Positions 9,701 through 17,295 of a DNA stretch of 64,000 nucleotides are shown in pieces (the first letter of the stretch is position 1; each line of letters opens with the position of its first letter). The DNA lies in assembly GCA_965220955.1 (NCBI GenBank), contig CBDCRK010000035.1, positions 191,443 to 255,442 on the forward strand, in the 5' to 3' direction. A program made the translations under genes and the position numbers. The notes below the pieces were generated by a model. It was not told where the DNA came from. It was given only the letters and a program-made list of their open reading frames with translations, and did not search any database. The DNA is from CBDCRK01 sp965220955 (GTDB lineage: Bacteria > Desulfobacterota > Binatia > Bin18 > CBDCRK01).

Positions 9701-9834
9701 TGTCCGTCACACCGCCCGAAAAGATTGACTATGGTAGCCGTTCTTCGAGCGATTGGCGGGCTGACGGCGTTTATTTCCTGAATGAACCTGATTGCCTAAA
9801 GCAGATTATTGGACATGCATTAGAACAAGTGTGA
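6772..9834 (+). CDS. res: Type III restriction enzyme, Res helicase-nuclease subunit
   Basis: Translocating endonuclease subunit that cuts DNA with Mod. Numbered from ATG 6772 (AAGG ten bases upstream) it is 1020 residues. Walker A ATGSGKT is at 145-151, the Walker B/DEAD-box equivalent DEGH at 245-248, and motif VI-like GRGVRLKGW follows later. Near the C-terminus PD at 917-918 and DPK at 935-937 form a PD-(D/E)xK nuclease signature. An open frame extends upstream to 6553, but that extra 73-residue stretch is homologous to the end of AbiJ-like proteins, not to Res, so 6772 is the preferred start. It would act with the Mod at 2397, separated from it by pseudogenes, so the unit may be expressed from a different promoter than originally. 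Confidence 0.9.
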   Translation: MTPLQNRLALHRFVCQEFGYEDMRAMLDRLRDVPARLDASGESEYARALYLNPARANITPDQLSTYDANLVAHSRRLRMTGEDGREWKPYQYLALLFTEHYLNRYFTDPEALCADLNAAKAGDRLISTMPDYEPDDLRTLAFQSATGSGKTLLMHAHVLQFRHYLDRSGGRLNNIVLLTPNEQMSAQHERELQASGLRARLFSAEAGADLFSPIEIIDLNKLAEKKGVKRVAVSDFGNNNLALVDEGHLGASGKVWRERRKELSRGGFTFEYSATFNQVVGKDTELLDAYSKCLLFDYAYRQFHADGYGKDYAISNLPSGIEDANSNMYLLGCLLTFYQQCRIWLDKGAQWAAFNVTKPLWVFLGKTVTGSSQADMETRSDVVLILDFLGWVLANGNTVRPMIDRLLAGQSGLPDETGRDYFAGRFDYLKRHSRDDLYADMCNALFHGQGKLHVVYLTAGEGELHLRSADNSVFGVVNIGDSTALHKLLVEKANPGISIDREAGFAERLFADVDRPDSPVNIVIGARRFIAGWNSWRVSTMGLMHVGVGEGPEIIQMFGRGVRLKGWNTSLKRHRESGAEPPKDGADLAELETLYIFGLRAKYMQTFRDLLAKEGMRVEQETIELPVTWNFGRAMDLKIIRIRDDRKFAFSDQRPILPNPDQTGRPAVTLDLYSQLQSVVSGEVSSASSPHKALVKLEPRHTAFFNRTRMYDKLLRRKHKNGWHNLVIRPETVEHLLGNEDWYNLYMPPEQLPTTGFRSVKDLEDIAVDLITAYADQFWRRQRRRWESDNIEVVTLDEDDPNNVETYELSTDATQGRLINDLHELAANVREGYFDNLKLGVLMAVAHAYQPLLYAGADCQVTVRPVALDENEKRLVEKLVALAESSDSCLRGKDLYLIRNLTRGRGVSFFNDFGYYPDFIVWLKSVDCQHVIFLDPKGLGRYGAKEREKIRLHRAIKDIEERIRRTDPNLRLHAYVLSVTPPEKIDYGSRSSSDWRADGVYFLNEPDCLKQIIGHALEQV

Positions 9835-9899
9835 AACGCTTGAGCCGTCCTAAGGACGGAAAATGCAAATACAAAGCGCTCTAGAGGGGTTCAAGTTTG

Positions 9900-10060
9900 C
9901 TAAGAAGCGTAACCAGCGTTTCGGAAATAATTGGCGTATTCTTGGGATGTGAATGCATCAAGGCATCGTGCGATGACGCGCCAGAGATCGTCAACGGTGC
10001 GTGCTGCTGCTTGACGCAAGAGAGCGTTGAGTTTTGCGAAGACCTGCTCAATCAGGGGGC
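9900..10060 (-). mobile_element. C-terminal fragment of an IS630-type transposase
   Basis: Read on the minus strand the segment gives PLIEQVFAKLNALLRQAAAR, then TVDDLWRVIARCLDAFTSQE and YANYFRNAGYAS before a TAG at 9902-9900. This is the familiar end of IS630-family DDE transposases (the IEQVF and ANYFRNAGY phrases). Everything upstream of the IEQ segment is missing, and I see no terminal inverted repeats, so it is an inactive remnant bordering the restriction island. Confidence 0.72.
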
Positions 10061-10076
10061 AAAGCCCTTTTGGGCT

Positions 10077-10601
10077 TTACGATCGTTGCTCCTCCTGACC
10101 ATACTTCTGTCTCATGCGTTCCCACAACGCCAGCCGGCTCCAGTCCGGGTCTTTCTGAATTTTCATATCGTTGCTCAGATAGGGGTTAGGAAAAAAGAGC
10201 GTGATCATCTGCTCACCTAGGCCGTTCCACAACCGCAGGCCCCAACTGCCCCGCACATGGCCCTGCTCCCGGCTGTCATGGAAGAACGCTGCACGCGCTG
10301 CCTGCCGCTGTTGTGCGAGCTCCGGTGTGGGCGCGTCCTTGTGTTCGTCGATACAGAGATGAAAATGCCAGGGACCCGTGTCCACAGTCAGGTAGCCGTC
10401 GAGCATGGTGAGTTTCTTTGGTGGTTCGATAAGACAGATCTCAAATACCGCCCCCTGGATGCAAGGACCGAAGATAATCTCGCGCCAGTGCCCCTCGAAC
10501 AGCTCGCGCAAGAGTTGCTCTAGCCGACCTGCCACCAACTCGATGTCTGTATACTCGCTTATGCTACCGTCAAGGTTCTGGACAGTCGCTATGCGTTCCA
10601 T
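10077..10601 (-). CDS. Conserved hypothetical protein, 174 aa
   Basis: The start at 10601 is chosen because CAGGAGGGCAACA directly precedes that ATG; the frame stays open 25 codons further upstream without a ribosome site. The protein has an acidic N-terminal helix (DIELVAGRLEQLLRELFEG), a GPCIQGAVFEI strand, the short histidine-rich motif WHFHLCIDEHK near the middle and a polar C-terminus. No signal peptide or membrane helix is seen. The HxHxC/H cluster could bind a metal, but I do not recognise a characterised family and give no function. The hairpin AAAGCCC-TTTT-GGGCTTT (10061-10078) overlaps its stop codon. Confidence 0.6.
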   Translation of the reverse strand: MERIATVQNLDGSISEYTDIELVAGRLEQLLRELFEGHWREIIFGPCIQGAVFEICLIEPPKKLTMLDGYLTVDTGPWHFHLCIDEHKDAPTPELAQQRQAARAAFFHDSREQGHVRGSWGLRLWNGLGEQMITLFFPNPYLSNDMKIQKDPDWSRLALWERMRQKYGQEEQRS

Positions 10602-10682
10602 TGTTGCCCTCCTGAATGTATGGATCTGGACAGGAACGCTGCTCAGTCCCTCAAGGTCCAACCAGCTGCGAACCACTCTTTC

Positions 10683-11012
10683 TTACCTTACCAGAACAGC
10701 AAAGTAACAGAGTAGTACCATTATAAAGAGAACAAAATAGGCACGAAATAGGATCCAGAGAGACCTACAGCGCTTAGCTAATGTTAAGTCCTTCAATACC
10801 TGGAACTCTCCCCGCCTTAGAAAAGATAGCATCATAATAAAATTCTTAACCGAATTGTTTGTAAACAATGATGGTTGCCCAAGTTCGTGCCATTTTCTCT
10901 TATGCTTTTTTTTCAACCATGATAATGTCCTATGGTAGGAGACAAGAGTCACAACAAATATGACCCCTAATAGTGACGAAGTTGCCATTAGCAAATAATC
11001 CAATATAATCAT
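10683..11012 (-). CDS. Small two-helix membrane protein, UspB-like layout
   Basis: This 109-residue protein has a hydrophobic helix at about residues 3-25, a basic central loop containing SYHRTLSWLKKKHKRKWHEL and GQPSLFTNNSVKNF, and a second hydrophobic helix at about 88-108. The layout and the LGxPSLFxNNS phrase resemble short inner-membrane proteins sometimes called universal stress protein B-like, found widely as hypothetical genes. The DNA is markedly more AT-rich than its neighbours, which suggests horizontal gain. It stands alone. Function unknown. Confidence 0.55.
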   Translation of the reverse strand: MIILDYLLMATSSLLGVIFVVTLVSYHRTLSWLKKKHKRKWHELGQPSLFTNNSVKNFIMMLSFLRRGEFQVLKDLTLAKRCRSLWILFRAYFVLFIMVLLCYFAVLVR

Positions 11013-11382
11013 ATTTTTCTATGGGTATTGACCTGGGTTGGTTGAATCAAATGGCTTACAGCTCCATTCCCCTCTTTCTCTATCCTCCTTCCTAACTCAT
11101 CCTACTGGTAATTCACAATGCTGTTGTCTTCAAGGACCACGCAAATCAGCTTATTCTCAACATTATCCATACTCCAATCCATACTCCAAATACTCAAACA
11201 GGATCGGAGCGGCAGAGGCTCGGCACTGAGGTCCACTTTGAAAGAGGCACGGGTGGTGGTTAAGGGGAGTCGGTAGTGGTGAATATATGTCCCCGAGCGT
11301 GAGGTGGTCTGGGAGTAAGTACTTACCAAAGCAGGATAAATAGTCTATTTTCTATTTAATTTAAACAAATAAGGAGAGAGTT
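11013..11382. other. Intergenic, AT-rich, no gene seen
   Basis: A 370-base gap between the divergent small membrane protein and the ankyrin lipoprotein gene. It contains a direct duplication of CCATACTCCAA (near 11167-11190) and, next to the ankyrin start, an AT-rich stretch followed by AATAAGGAGAGAGTT, a good ribosome site. No convincing coding sequence, RNA gene or clear promoter could be assigned. Confidence 0.5.
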
Positions 11383-12321
11383 ATGCCATGCTTGCGACTC
11401 GCTGCCTTGTTACTCATGCTGCTGATCTTACCCGTAGGGTGTGAGGAAAGCTCCGAGGATACTCACCCAGAACCAGCGCAAAGGGGAACCCAACCAAAGC
11501 AGAGGGAAGCCCAAGTAGAGCAAGGGGGGACCCAGAGGACTAAGAGAAATTTTCTAGAGAGCGCGATGAACGGTGACGCTGTTAGGGTTAAGTCGCTCCT
11601 AGCCGAAGGAATGGACCCTAATACGAAGGATGAGCGTAGAGGAACGGTCTTGATGCTTGCGGCTGTCAGAGGTCATGTCAGCGTGGTACAAGCCTTGTTG
11701 GACAAAGGCGCCGATGTCAATATACACGAGGACGAAGGAGGGGGGACGGCTCTAATGTTTGCGGCAGGAGCGGGTCACCTCGCTGTGGTGCAAACCTTGC
11801 TGGACCATGGGGCCGATGTCAATGTGCAAGGCCAGGGAGGGGGAACGGCTCTAATGTTTGCGGCAAGAGGAGGGCATGCCGCTGTGATGCAAGCCTTGTT
11901 GGCCAAGGACGCCGATGTCAGTACGAAAAGTGAAAGTGGTATGACGGCTTTACTGATTTCGGCAGGGTCCGGTCACCTTGCTATGGTACAAGCCTTGTTG
12001 GACAAAGGCGCCGATGTCAATGCGAAAAGCGAAAGTGGTATGACGGCTTTACTGATTTCGGCAGGGTCCGGTCACCTTGCTGTGGTACAAGCCTTGTTGG
12101 GCCAAGGCGCCGATGTCAATGCCAAGGAAGATCAATATGGAGGAACGGCTTTACTGATTTCGGCAGGGTCAGGTCACCTTGCTGTGGTGCAAACCCTGCT
12201 GAACCATGGCGCCGATATCAATGCGGAAAGCAAGGATAGGATGACCGCTTTGGCGCTTTCGAAACGGGGGGACCATAACGAAATTGTTAAATTACTCAAA
12301 CAGGCTGGCGCTAAGAAATAA
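11383..12321 (+). CDS. Ankyrin-repeat lipoprotein
   Basis: The 312-residue product starts with a hydrophobic signal sequence ending LPVGC, so Cys20 is a probable lipidation site and the protein an envelope lipoprotein. A polar, Gln/Glu-rich linker (about 21-55) leads into seven ankyrin repeats (about 56-310) with the canonical G-T-A-L-M-x-A-A...GH...VV-x-LL-x-x-GADVN pattern. Ankyrin domains bind proteins; periplasmic or surface partners are unknown. Repeats 4 to 6 are nearly identical in DNA (period 99 bases, see the separate repeat entry), a sign of recent internal duplication. The gene has its own AAGGAGAG ribosome site and is not in an operon. Confidence 0.85.
   Translation: MPCLRLAALLLMLLILPVGCEESSEDTHPEPAQRGTQPKQREAQVEQGGTQRTKRNFLESAMNGDAVRVKSLLAEGMDPNTKDERRGTVLMLAAVRGHVSVVQALLDKGADVNIHEDEGGGTALMFAAGAGHLAVVQTLLDHGADVNVQGQGGGTALMFAARGGHAAVMQALLAKDADVSTKSESGMTALLISAGSGHLAMVQALLDKGADVNAKSESGMTALLISAGSGHLAVVQALLGQGADVNAKEDQYGGTALLISAGSGHLAVVQTLLNHGADINAESKDRMTALALSKRGDHNEIVKLLKQAGAKK
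11932..12129 (+). repeat. Two near-identical 99-bp ankyrin-coding units
   Basis: The 99-base units starting at 11932 and 12031 (GAAAGTGGTATGACGGC...) differ by only a few bases, and a third, more diverged copy follows. The period equals exactly one 33-residue ankyrin repeat, so copy-number change would keep the frame. Confidence 0.7.
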
Positions 12322-12464
12322 ATAACAGTTTCTGCATCCTTAAATTATCCTTAAAACTGCTTATAGGTGGTCGATTGGCTGGCTGCAGCTCTCCTGATAG
12401 GCCTTCTTTGTCAATATGATTTTATTCAAATCATGGGGTTATGACGGCTAGTCATCCTTTGCCT

Positions 12465-13226
12465 TTACTGTGCCAAAGCCCCACCATCTACCGACATGGC
12501 GTGCCCGGTAACAAACGAGGCTGCATCCGAACTCAGCCATACTACAGCTTCAGCAATCTCTTCGGGTTCCCCAAACCGCCCGACCGGCTCCACTGCCAGC
12601 ATCTGCGACTCAAACTCTGGCCTCAGTGCAATGCCTCTGGCCACCATAGGCGTGCGGATAACACCCGGACACACAGCATTGACCCGAATCCCTGACTTGG
12701 CATATTCCAAGGCTGCCGTCTTGGTTAGCCCCACCACCCCATGCTTGCTAGCCACATAGGCCGAAAGCAGTTGAGCCCCGGCCAGGCCAGCTCCAGAGGC
12801 GGTGTTCACAATAGAACCTCCACCTTGCTTGAGCATCTGAGGAATTTCATACTTCATGCATAACCACACCCCCTTAAGGTTGATGGCCATAACCCGATCC
12901 CAGCTTTCCTCCGTATACTCGGTCGTAGTGACTAAGCTACCCTCAATCCCGGCATTATTGTGTGTGCAGTCTAGCCGACCGTAGGCTTCCACTGTCTTGT
13001 TGACCAGTGCTTCTACCTCGGCTGCTTTCGATACATCGGCTTTAACAAAAATGGCCTCACCCCCAGCTTTCTTGATTAGACCCAGGGTTTCTTCGCCACC
13101 GTCGACAACCACATCAGCAACCACCACCTTGGCTCCTTCCCGAGCAAAGGCCAGAGCAGAAGCTTTACCAATCCCCGAGCCTCCGCCAGTTACCAAGGCA
13201 ATTTTGCCTTCTAAATGTCTTGCCAT
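12465..13226 (-). CDS. SDR-family NAD(P)-dependent oxidoreductase
   Basis: A 253-residue classical short-chain dehydrogenase starting at MARHLEGKIALVTG (GGAGAAATCACA upstream of the ATG at 13226). The Rossmann motif TGGGSGIG is at about residues 13-20, the structural NNAG at about 90, and the catalytic Ser...YxxxK is present as ASGAGL...YVASK near 145-165. An acidic residue (ADV) after the second strand favours NAD. It is a tandem paralogue of the gene at 13315, in the same orientation and 88 bases apart; the two are alike from end to end, differing mainly near residues 190-215, the substrate loop. Reaction: reversible alcohol/ketone conversion; the substrate is unknown. Confidence 0.9.
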   Translation of the reverse strand: MARHLEGKIALVTGGGSGIGKASALAFAREGAKVVVADVVVDGGEETLGLIKKAGGEAIFVKADVSKAAEVEALVNKTVEAYGRLDCTHNNAGIEGSLVTTTEYTEESWDRVMAINLKGVWLCMKYEIPQMLKQGGGSIVNTASGAGLAGAQLLSAYVASKHGVVGLTKTAALEYAKSGIRVNAVCPGVIRTPMVARGIALRPEFESQMLAVEPVGRFGEPEEIAEAVVWLSSDAASFVTGHAMSVDGGALAQ

Positions 13227-13314
13227 TGTGATTTCTCCTTTCCCTAACAAGTTCTTCAACCAAGACCAGTTACCCTGTTAATTAGTTACTAGCCTCCCAA
13301 TCGAGCCCTTACCT

Positions 13315-14076
13315 TTACTGGGCGGTGATACCACCATCTACCGCCATCGCATGCCCTGTCACAAAGGAGGCCGCATCCGAGCATAGCCACACCACGGCCT
13401 CTGCGATCTCCTCAGGCCTTCCCATCCGTCCCACCGGTTCTCCGGCTGCCATCCTTTCTGCCCTTTGGGGGCGGTGGTCTGTGATTCTTGCCATCATCGG
13501 TGTATCAATGGCTCCCGGACATATGGCATTCACCCGCACCCCTGACTTGGCATATTCCAGGGCGGCTGTTTTCGTTAGCCCCACAACCCCGTGTTTACTT
13601 GCTACATAAGCCGAACCACGCCGGAATCCGACTAGACCGGCTGCTGAGGCGGTGTTCACAATTGCCCCACTCCCTTGCTTGAGCATCTGGGGAATTTCGT
13701 GCTTCATACACAACCACACCCCTTTGAGGTTGATGGTAATAACACGGTCCCAGCTCTCTTCGGCGTAATCGGGAGTAGTAGCCGCACTCCCTTCGATCCC
13801 GGCGTTATTATACGCGCAATCCAGACGTCCGTAAGTTTCGACAGCCTTGTTGATCAGCGCCTCTACCTCGGCTGTCTTGGACACATCCGCTTTGACAAAA
13901 ATAGCCTCACCTCCAGCTTTTTTGATCAGGCCTATGGTCTCTTCCCCACCCTCAACAACCATATCAGCCACAATAACTTTTGCGCCTTCTCTAGCAAACG
14001 CCAGGGCAGAAGCTCTACCAATTCCCGAGCCGCCACCCGTTACCAGAGCAACTTTACCTTCTAATTGTCCTGCCAT
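13315..14076 (-). CDS. SDR-family NAD(P)-dependent oxidoreductase, tandem paralogue
   Basis: A 253-residue short-chain dehydrogenase with start MAGQLEGKVALVTG at 14076, preceded by AGGAGGATCCA. TGGGSGIG (13-20), NNAG (about 90) and Ser/YVASK (145-165) are all present, so it should be active. It is the upstream gene of a tandem SDR pair. Its upstream region carries five copies of a 17-bp tandem repeat (14124-14208); the open frame runs through these repeats, but the ribosome site argues they are untranslated leader. Substrate unknown; paralogues stand in the catabolic block at 25254, 27339 and 34499. Confidence 0.9.
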   Translation of the reverse strand: MAGQLEGKVALVTGGGSGIGRASALAFAREGAKVIVADMVVEGGEETIGLIKKAGGEAIFVKADVSKTAEVEALINKAVETYGRLDCAYNNAGIEGSAATTPDYAEESWDRVITINLKGVWLCMKHEIPQMLKQGSGAIVNTASAAGLVGFRRGSAYVASKHGVVGLTKTAALEYAKSGVRVNAICPGAIDTPMMARITDHRPQRAERMAAGEPVGRMGRPEEIAEAVVWLCSDAASFVTGHAMAVDGGITAQ

Positions 14077-14123
14077 TGGATCCTCCTTCTTGGGTTTGTT
14101 TCTTACCTTGTCGAACAGTGCCT

Positions 14124-14208
14124 TTGTCTCTGGCAAAGCCTTGTCTCTGGCAAAGCCTTGTCTCTGGCAAAGCCTTGTCTCTGGCAAAGCCTTGTCTCTG
14201 GCAAAGCC
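14124..14208. repeat. Five exact 17-bp tandem repeats
   Basis: The unit TTGTCTCTGGCAAAGCC occurs five times head to tail (14124, 14141, 14158, 14175, 14192). Each unit contains GGCAAAGCC, which can fold on itself. On the minus strand they lie 48 bases upstream of the SDR start codon at 14076, in the likely untranslated leader. Confidence 0.9.
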
Positions 14209-14375
14209 CGCTTACAGCGTATTATGACCGCTCTTTACTCCTTCTTGCTCCCTGTAGCAAGCAAAATGCCCGATCTGTAGTGGTCAAACGGCTTTGCTGT
14301 TGAACGCTGGTTGTCCGCTTCACTTCCTCTACATACTTGCCAATAATTCTGGTTTAGTATGCCAGCCTTTTGAGC

Positions 14376-14404
14376 TTGACTTAAGGTATACGATGCTGGA
14401 TAGT
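14376..14404 (+). promoter_or_regulatory. Candidate sigma-70 promoter for the GST gene
   Basis: TTGACT (14376-14381) and GATAGT (14399-14404) are separated by 17 bases and lie 38 bases upstream of the GST start codon. The -35 is good, the -10 weak; this is a pattern match only. Confidence 0.35.
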
Positions 14405-14441
14405 TCTAGAGTCGAAAATTTTTCTTCAGGAGGATTTGCAT

Positions 14442-15089
14442 ATGAAACTCTACAGCCTAGCGCTGAGTAACTTTGCTTCGAAGAGCCGCATTGCTATCTA
14501 CGAGAAGGGGCTCAACATCGAGATAGCCGATCCCCCGGGCGGGTTCGGTTCTGACGAGTACAAGAAGATCAATCCTCTAGGCAAAATTCCCACTCTTGAT
14601 GCCGATGGACAGATTATTGCCGAGTCCGAAGTAATCAACGAATACCTGGAAGACAAATTCCCGGAAAAACCTCTTCTGCCCAAAGACCCTGAGGGTCGGG
14701 CTCGCGTGCGTTCCTTCACTCGCCTTCACGATCTCTATATAGATCCGCCGATTCGGACACTCTTTGGTCATATGGACCCTAAGAACCGGGATGCCAAAGT
14801 GGTAGAGGAAAAGTTGTCCGAGGTATCAAGCCGCCTCGATCAGCTTGAGGGCATGCTGTCAGATGGCCCGTGGGCGAGTGGGGACATGTTTACCTTCGCC
14901 GACGCTACCCTAACACCAACAATATTCTTTGCCGTGAACCTGCTCCCCGCAGCCTTTGGTGCTAAATCTCCCCTTGAAGGACGGTCCAAGCTTGCCGCTT
15001 GGTGGGGGCGGGTACAGGAACACCCCTCGACCAAGAAGGCACTCGGTGAGCAGGGCGCAGCCCTGGCCGCAATGCAGGGACGTAGTTAG
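14442..15089 (+). CDS. Glutathione S-transferase family protein
   Basis: A 215-residue protein with an N-terminal thioredoxin-like domain (MKLYSLALSNFASKSRIAIY, Ser residues near 7-13 as candidates for thiolate activation), the conserved cis-proline segment GKIPTL, and the glutathione gamma-Glu contact ESEVINEYLEDKFP; a C-terminal helical domain with FTFADATLTP (the N-capping-box aspartate) follows. This is the fold of GSTs that conjugate or isomerise electrophiles. ATG 14442 is preferred over the in-frame TTG two codons earlier because AGGAGG lies eight bases upstream. It is transcribed alone and is followed by a hairpin. Detoxification or isomerisation during aromatic degradation would fit but is unproved. 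Confidence 0.87.
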   Translation: MKLYSLALSNFASKSRIAIYEKGLNIEIADPPGGFGSDEYKKINPLGKIPTLDADGQIIAESEVINEYLEDKFPEKPLLPKDPEGRARVRSFTRLHDLYIDPPIRTLFGHMDPKNRDAKVVEEKLSEVSSRLDQLEGMLSDGPWASGDMFTFADATLTPTIFFAVNLLPAAFGAKSPLEGRSKLAAWWGRVQEHPSTKKALGEQGAALAAMQGRS

Positions 15090-15158
15090 AGAGAGTGCTA
15101 AAAGCTAGTCACTGTCACGAAATACCTGCAAGACCTGTATCGATCACCCCCACCCTGA

Positions 15159-15180
15159 CCCTCCCCCGTCGAGGGGAGGG
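15159..15180 (+). terminator. Hairpin after the GST gene
   Basis: CCCTCCCC (15159-15166) pairs perfectly with GGGGAGGG (15173-15180); AAGCTTTTA follows. It lies 70 bases downstream of the GST stop and could terminate transcription, but it also resembles the dispersed CCCTC/GAGGG hairpins found elsewhere in the window. Confidence 0.4.
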
Positions 15181-15246
15181 AAGCTTTTATATGTGGCCAG
15201 ATGGGAATAGTGTTATGCCCGTTTTTATAAAGGAGGAGGAACTCCC

Positions 15247-17295
15247 ATGAGCGAGTTGCAGCCGCACGTTGCGCATGTGGTTTGCCCGCATGACTGCCCG
15301 GATTCATGTCTTATGGATGTAACCATCGAGGACGGGCGGGCAATCAAGATCACCGCCAACAAAGAGCATCCCTACACTCGGGGTGCCCTCTGCGCCAAGG
15401 TGAATAAGTTCCTTGACCGGGTGTATGCGCCTGACCGGCTTCTCTACCCAGTCAGGCGGGTGGGACCTAAAGGGCCAGGAGGGTCGTTCGAGCAGATCTC
15501 CTGGGAAGAAGCCATCAAAACTGTGGCGCAAAAGATGCGTGAGGCAATCGCTCTGCATGGACCGCAGTCGATCCTGCCTTACTCCTATCGCGGTAACAAC
15601 GGTGTCTACCAGAGTAACGGTATGGACCGCCGCTTCTTTCACGCGCTCGGTGCTTCAACCCTCGCCCGCACTATCTGCGCCGGTGGTCTGTACGGTGCTC
15701 TGGCCTATTCCGATGTTTTCTTTGGCTATGCGCCCGAGGGGCTGGTGGAAAGCCGTCTGATCCTATTCTGGGCGTCAAACCCACTCAACACTGGTCTACA
15801 CGTCTGGCCGCTGGTGCTGGAGGCTAAACGTCGCGGCGCCAAGCTTATTGCCATCGACCCTTATCGCTCGCGGACTGCCCATGCATGTGATGAGCACGTG
15901 TTCTTGCGACCGGGTACCGATGCGGCCCTGGCCCTGGGAATGATGAAGGTGATCGAAGAAGAGGGATTGGTTGATCATGAGTATGTGCAGAACTACACCG
16001 TTGGGTATGAGCTACTTGCTGAGCGGATCCGTTCTCTGTCTCTGGCTGATCTCTCCCAGGCTTGCGATGTTCCGATAACCAAGATCCAGGATCTTGCCCG
16101 GACATTTGCCACTACCCGGCCGGCAACAATCCGCATGGGCATCGGCATCCAGCGCTCTGGCGGTGCTGCTGCGGCCATACGGGCGGTGGCTTGCCTGCCG
16201 GCTTTAACCGGAGCCTGGCGCCAGGTCGGCGGTGGATTATGTACCGTTGGCGGGGCCATGTTCACAGCCCAGAACATGAACGCAGCCATGCGGCCTGATC
16301 TGTCTCCACCAGGCACCCGCGAGGTCAACATGGTGCGCTTGGCCGAGCACCTCCTTGACCCCAATTACACCCCCCCAATCAAGGTCCTCTATGTTTACAA
16401 CTGTAACCTCGCTGCTTCCCTGCCTGACCAATACGCCGTACGCCAGGCACTGCAGCGGCCGGACCTTTTTACCGTGGTGCATGATATGTTCCTCACGGAT
16501 AGCGCAGACTATGCCGACATGGTGATTCCAGCAACCTCTCCGCTAGAACATGACGACCTGGTGCTGGCTTATGGCGGGGATTTTGGCAGCTTTAGCCGCC
16601 AGGCGGTGGAGCCCATGGGCAAAGCGAAATCCAACGTTGAGGTTTTCCAACTGCTGGGGCAGGCACTGGGCGTTACTGAGCCGTCTGTGTATGTTTCCGC
16701 TCAGGAGTTCACGGCGGAAGTGCTGAAAAAAGGACTGTCAGCCAACCAGTTTGTCTCGCAGCCCTTTATGCAGACTCGGGAAAGACCGGACTTGCTGCCC
16801 CGGGCTAAGGGCGGATTCCACACGCCGTCGGGTAAGTTTGAATTCTACTGCGAGAAGATGGCCCAGGACGACCTTGATCCCCTGCCGGCTTTTGTACTGC
16901 CGCACGAAACCTTGGGTAACAGTCACTATCCCCTAAATTTCCTCCCTCGCAAGCACAAGGACTCGCTTAATTCTTCGTACGGTCACCTGCCGATTATGCG
17001 CCGCCAGGAAAAACAGGCCCATACGCTGGAGATGCATCCCCAGGATGCCCAAAACCGAGGACTGTATGACGGGAAAGAGGTGCGGGTATTCAATGATCGG
17101 GGGCAATTTATTATCCCGCTGAAGATTTCAGCCAACGTGCCGCTGGGTACCGTGGCCACCTTCTGGGGCTGGTGGGATAAGCTTTCGGGTGGCAAGGGAA
17201 ATGTAAACAATGTGACCTCCTCAGCCCTTACCGATCTTGGTGGTGGGGCTACGTTCTATGACTGCCGCGTAGAAGTAGAGGGTTGGACGGGATGA
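15247..17295 (+). CDS. Molybdopterin-dependent oxidoreductase, DMSO-reductase family
   Basis: The 682-residue catalytic subunit has an N-terminal [4Fe-4S] site with Cys13, Cys17, Cys21 and Cys49 (C-x3-C-x3-C-x27-C), then the molybdopterin domain (SNGMDRRFFHALG, WASNPLNTGLHVWPL, IDPYRSRTAHACDEHVFLRPG) and a C-terminal dinucleotide-binding domain (HSRY-like region about residues 560-680). No twin-arginine signal is present, so it is cytoplasmic. The four-Cys pattern with the histidine-poor start resembles anaerobic dehydrogenases/formate-dehydrogenase-like or hydroxylase-like members. No electron-transfer subunit is adjacent; instead the stop overlaps the start of an S9 peptidase (ATGA). Good ribosome site AAAGGAGGAGGAACTCCC. 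Substrate unknown. Confidence 0.9.
   Translation: MSELQPHVAHVVCPHDCPDSCLMDVTIEDGRAIKITANKEHPYTRGALCAKVNKFLDRVYAPDRLLYPVRRVGPKGPGGSFEQISWEEAIKTVAQKMREAIALHGPQSILPYSYRGNNGVYQSNGMDRRFFHALGASTLARTICAGGLYGALAYSDVFFGYAPEGLVESRLILFWASNPLNTGLHVWPLVLEAKRRGAKLIAIDPYRSRTAHACDEHVFLRPGTDAALALGMMKVIEEEGLVDHEYVQNYTVGYELLAERIRSLSLADLSQACDVPITKIQDLARTFATTRPATIRMGIGIQRSGGAAAAIRAVACLPALTGAWRQVGGGLCTVGGAMFTAQNMNAAMRPDLSPPGTREVNMVRLAEHLLDPNYTPPIKVLYVYNCNLAASLPDQYAVRQALQRPDLFTVVHDMFLTDSADYADMVIPATSPLEHDDLVLAYGGDFGSFSRQAVEPMGKAKSNVEVFQLLGQALGVTEPSVYVSAQEFTAEVLKKGLSANQFVSQPFMQTRERPDLLPRAKGGFHTPSGKFEFYCEKMAQDDLDPLPAFVLPHETLGNSHYPLNFLPRKHKDSLNSSYGHLPIMRRQEKQAHTLEMHPQDAQNRGLYDGKEVRVFNDRGQFIIPLKISANVPLGTVATFWGWWDKLSGGKGNVNNVTSSALTDLGGGATFYDCRVEVEGWTG

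Noticed and set aside
9845..9859. CCGTCC-TAA-GGACGG hairpin after res
   Set aside because: Six-base stem with a 3-base loop and no T-run; too weak to call a terminator with confidence.
10061..10078. AAAGCCC-TTTT-GGGCTTT hairpin
   Set aside because: It overlaps the stop codon of the 10077 gene and has no downstream T-run on either strand; mentioned with that gene only.
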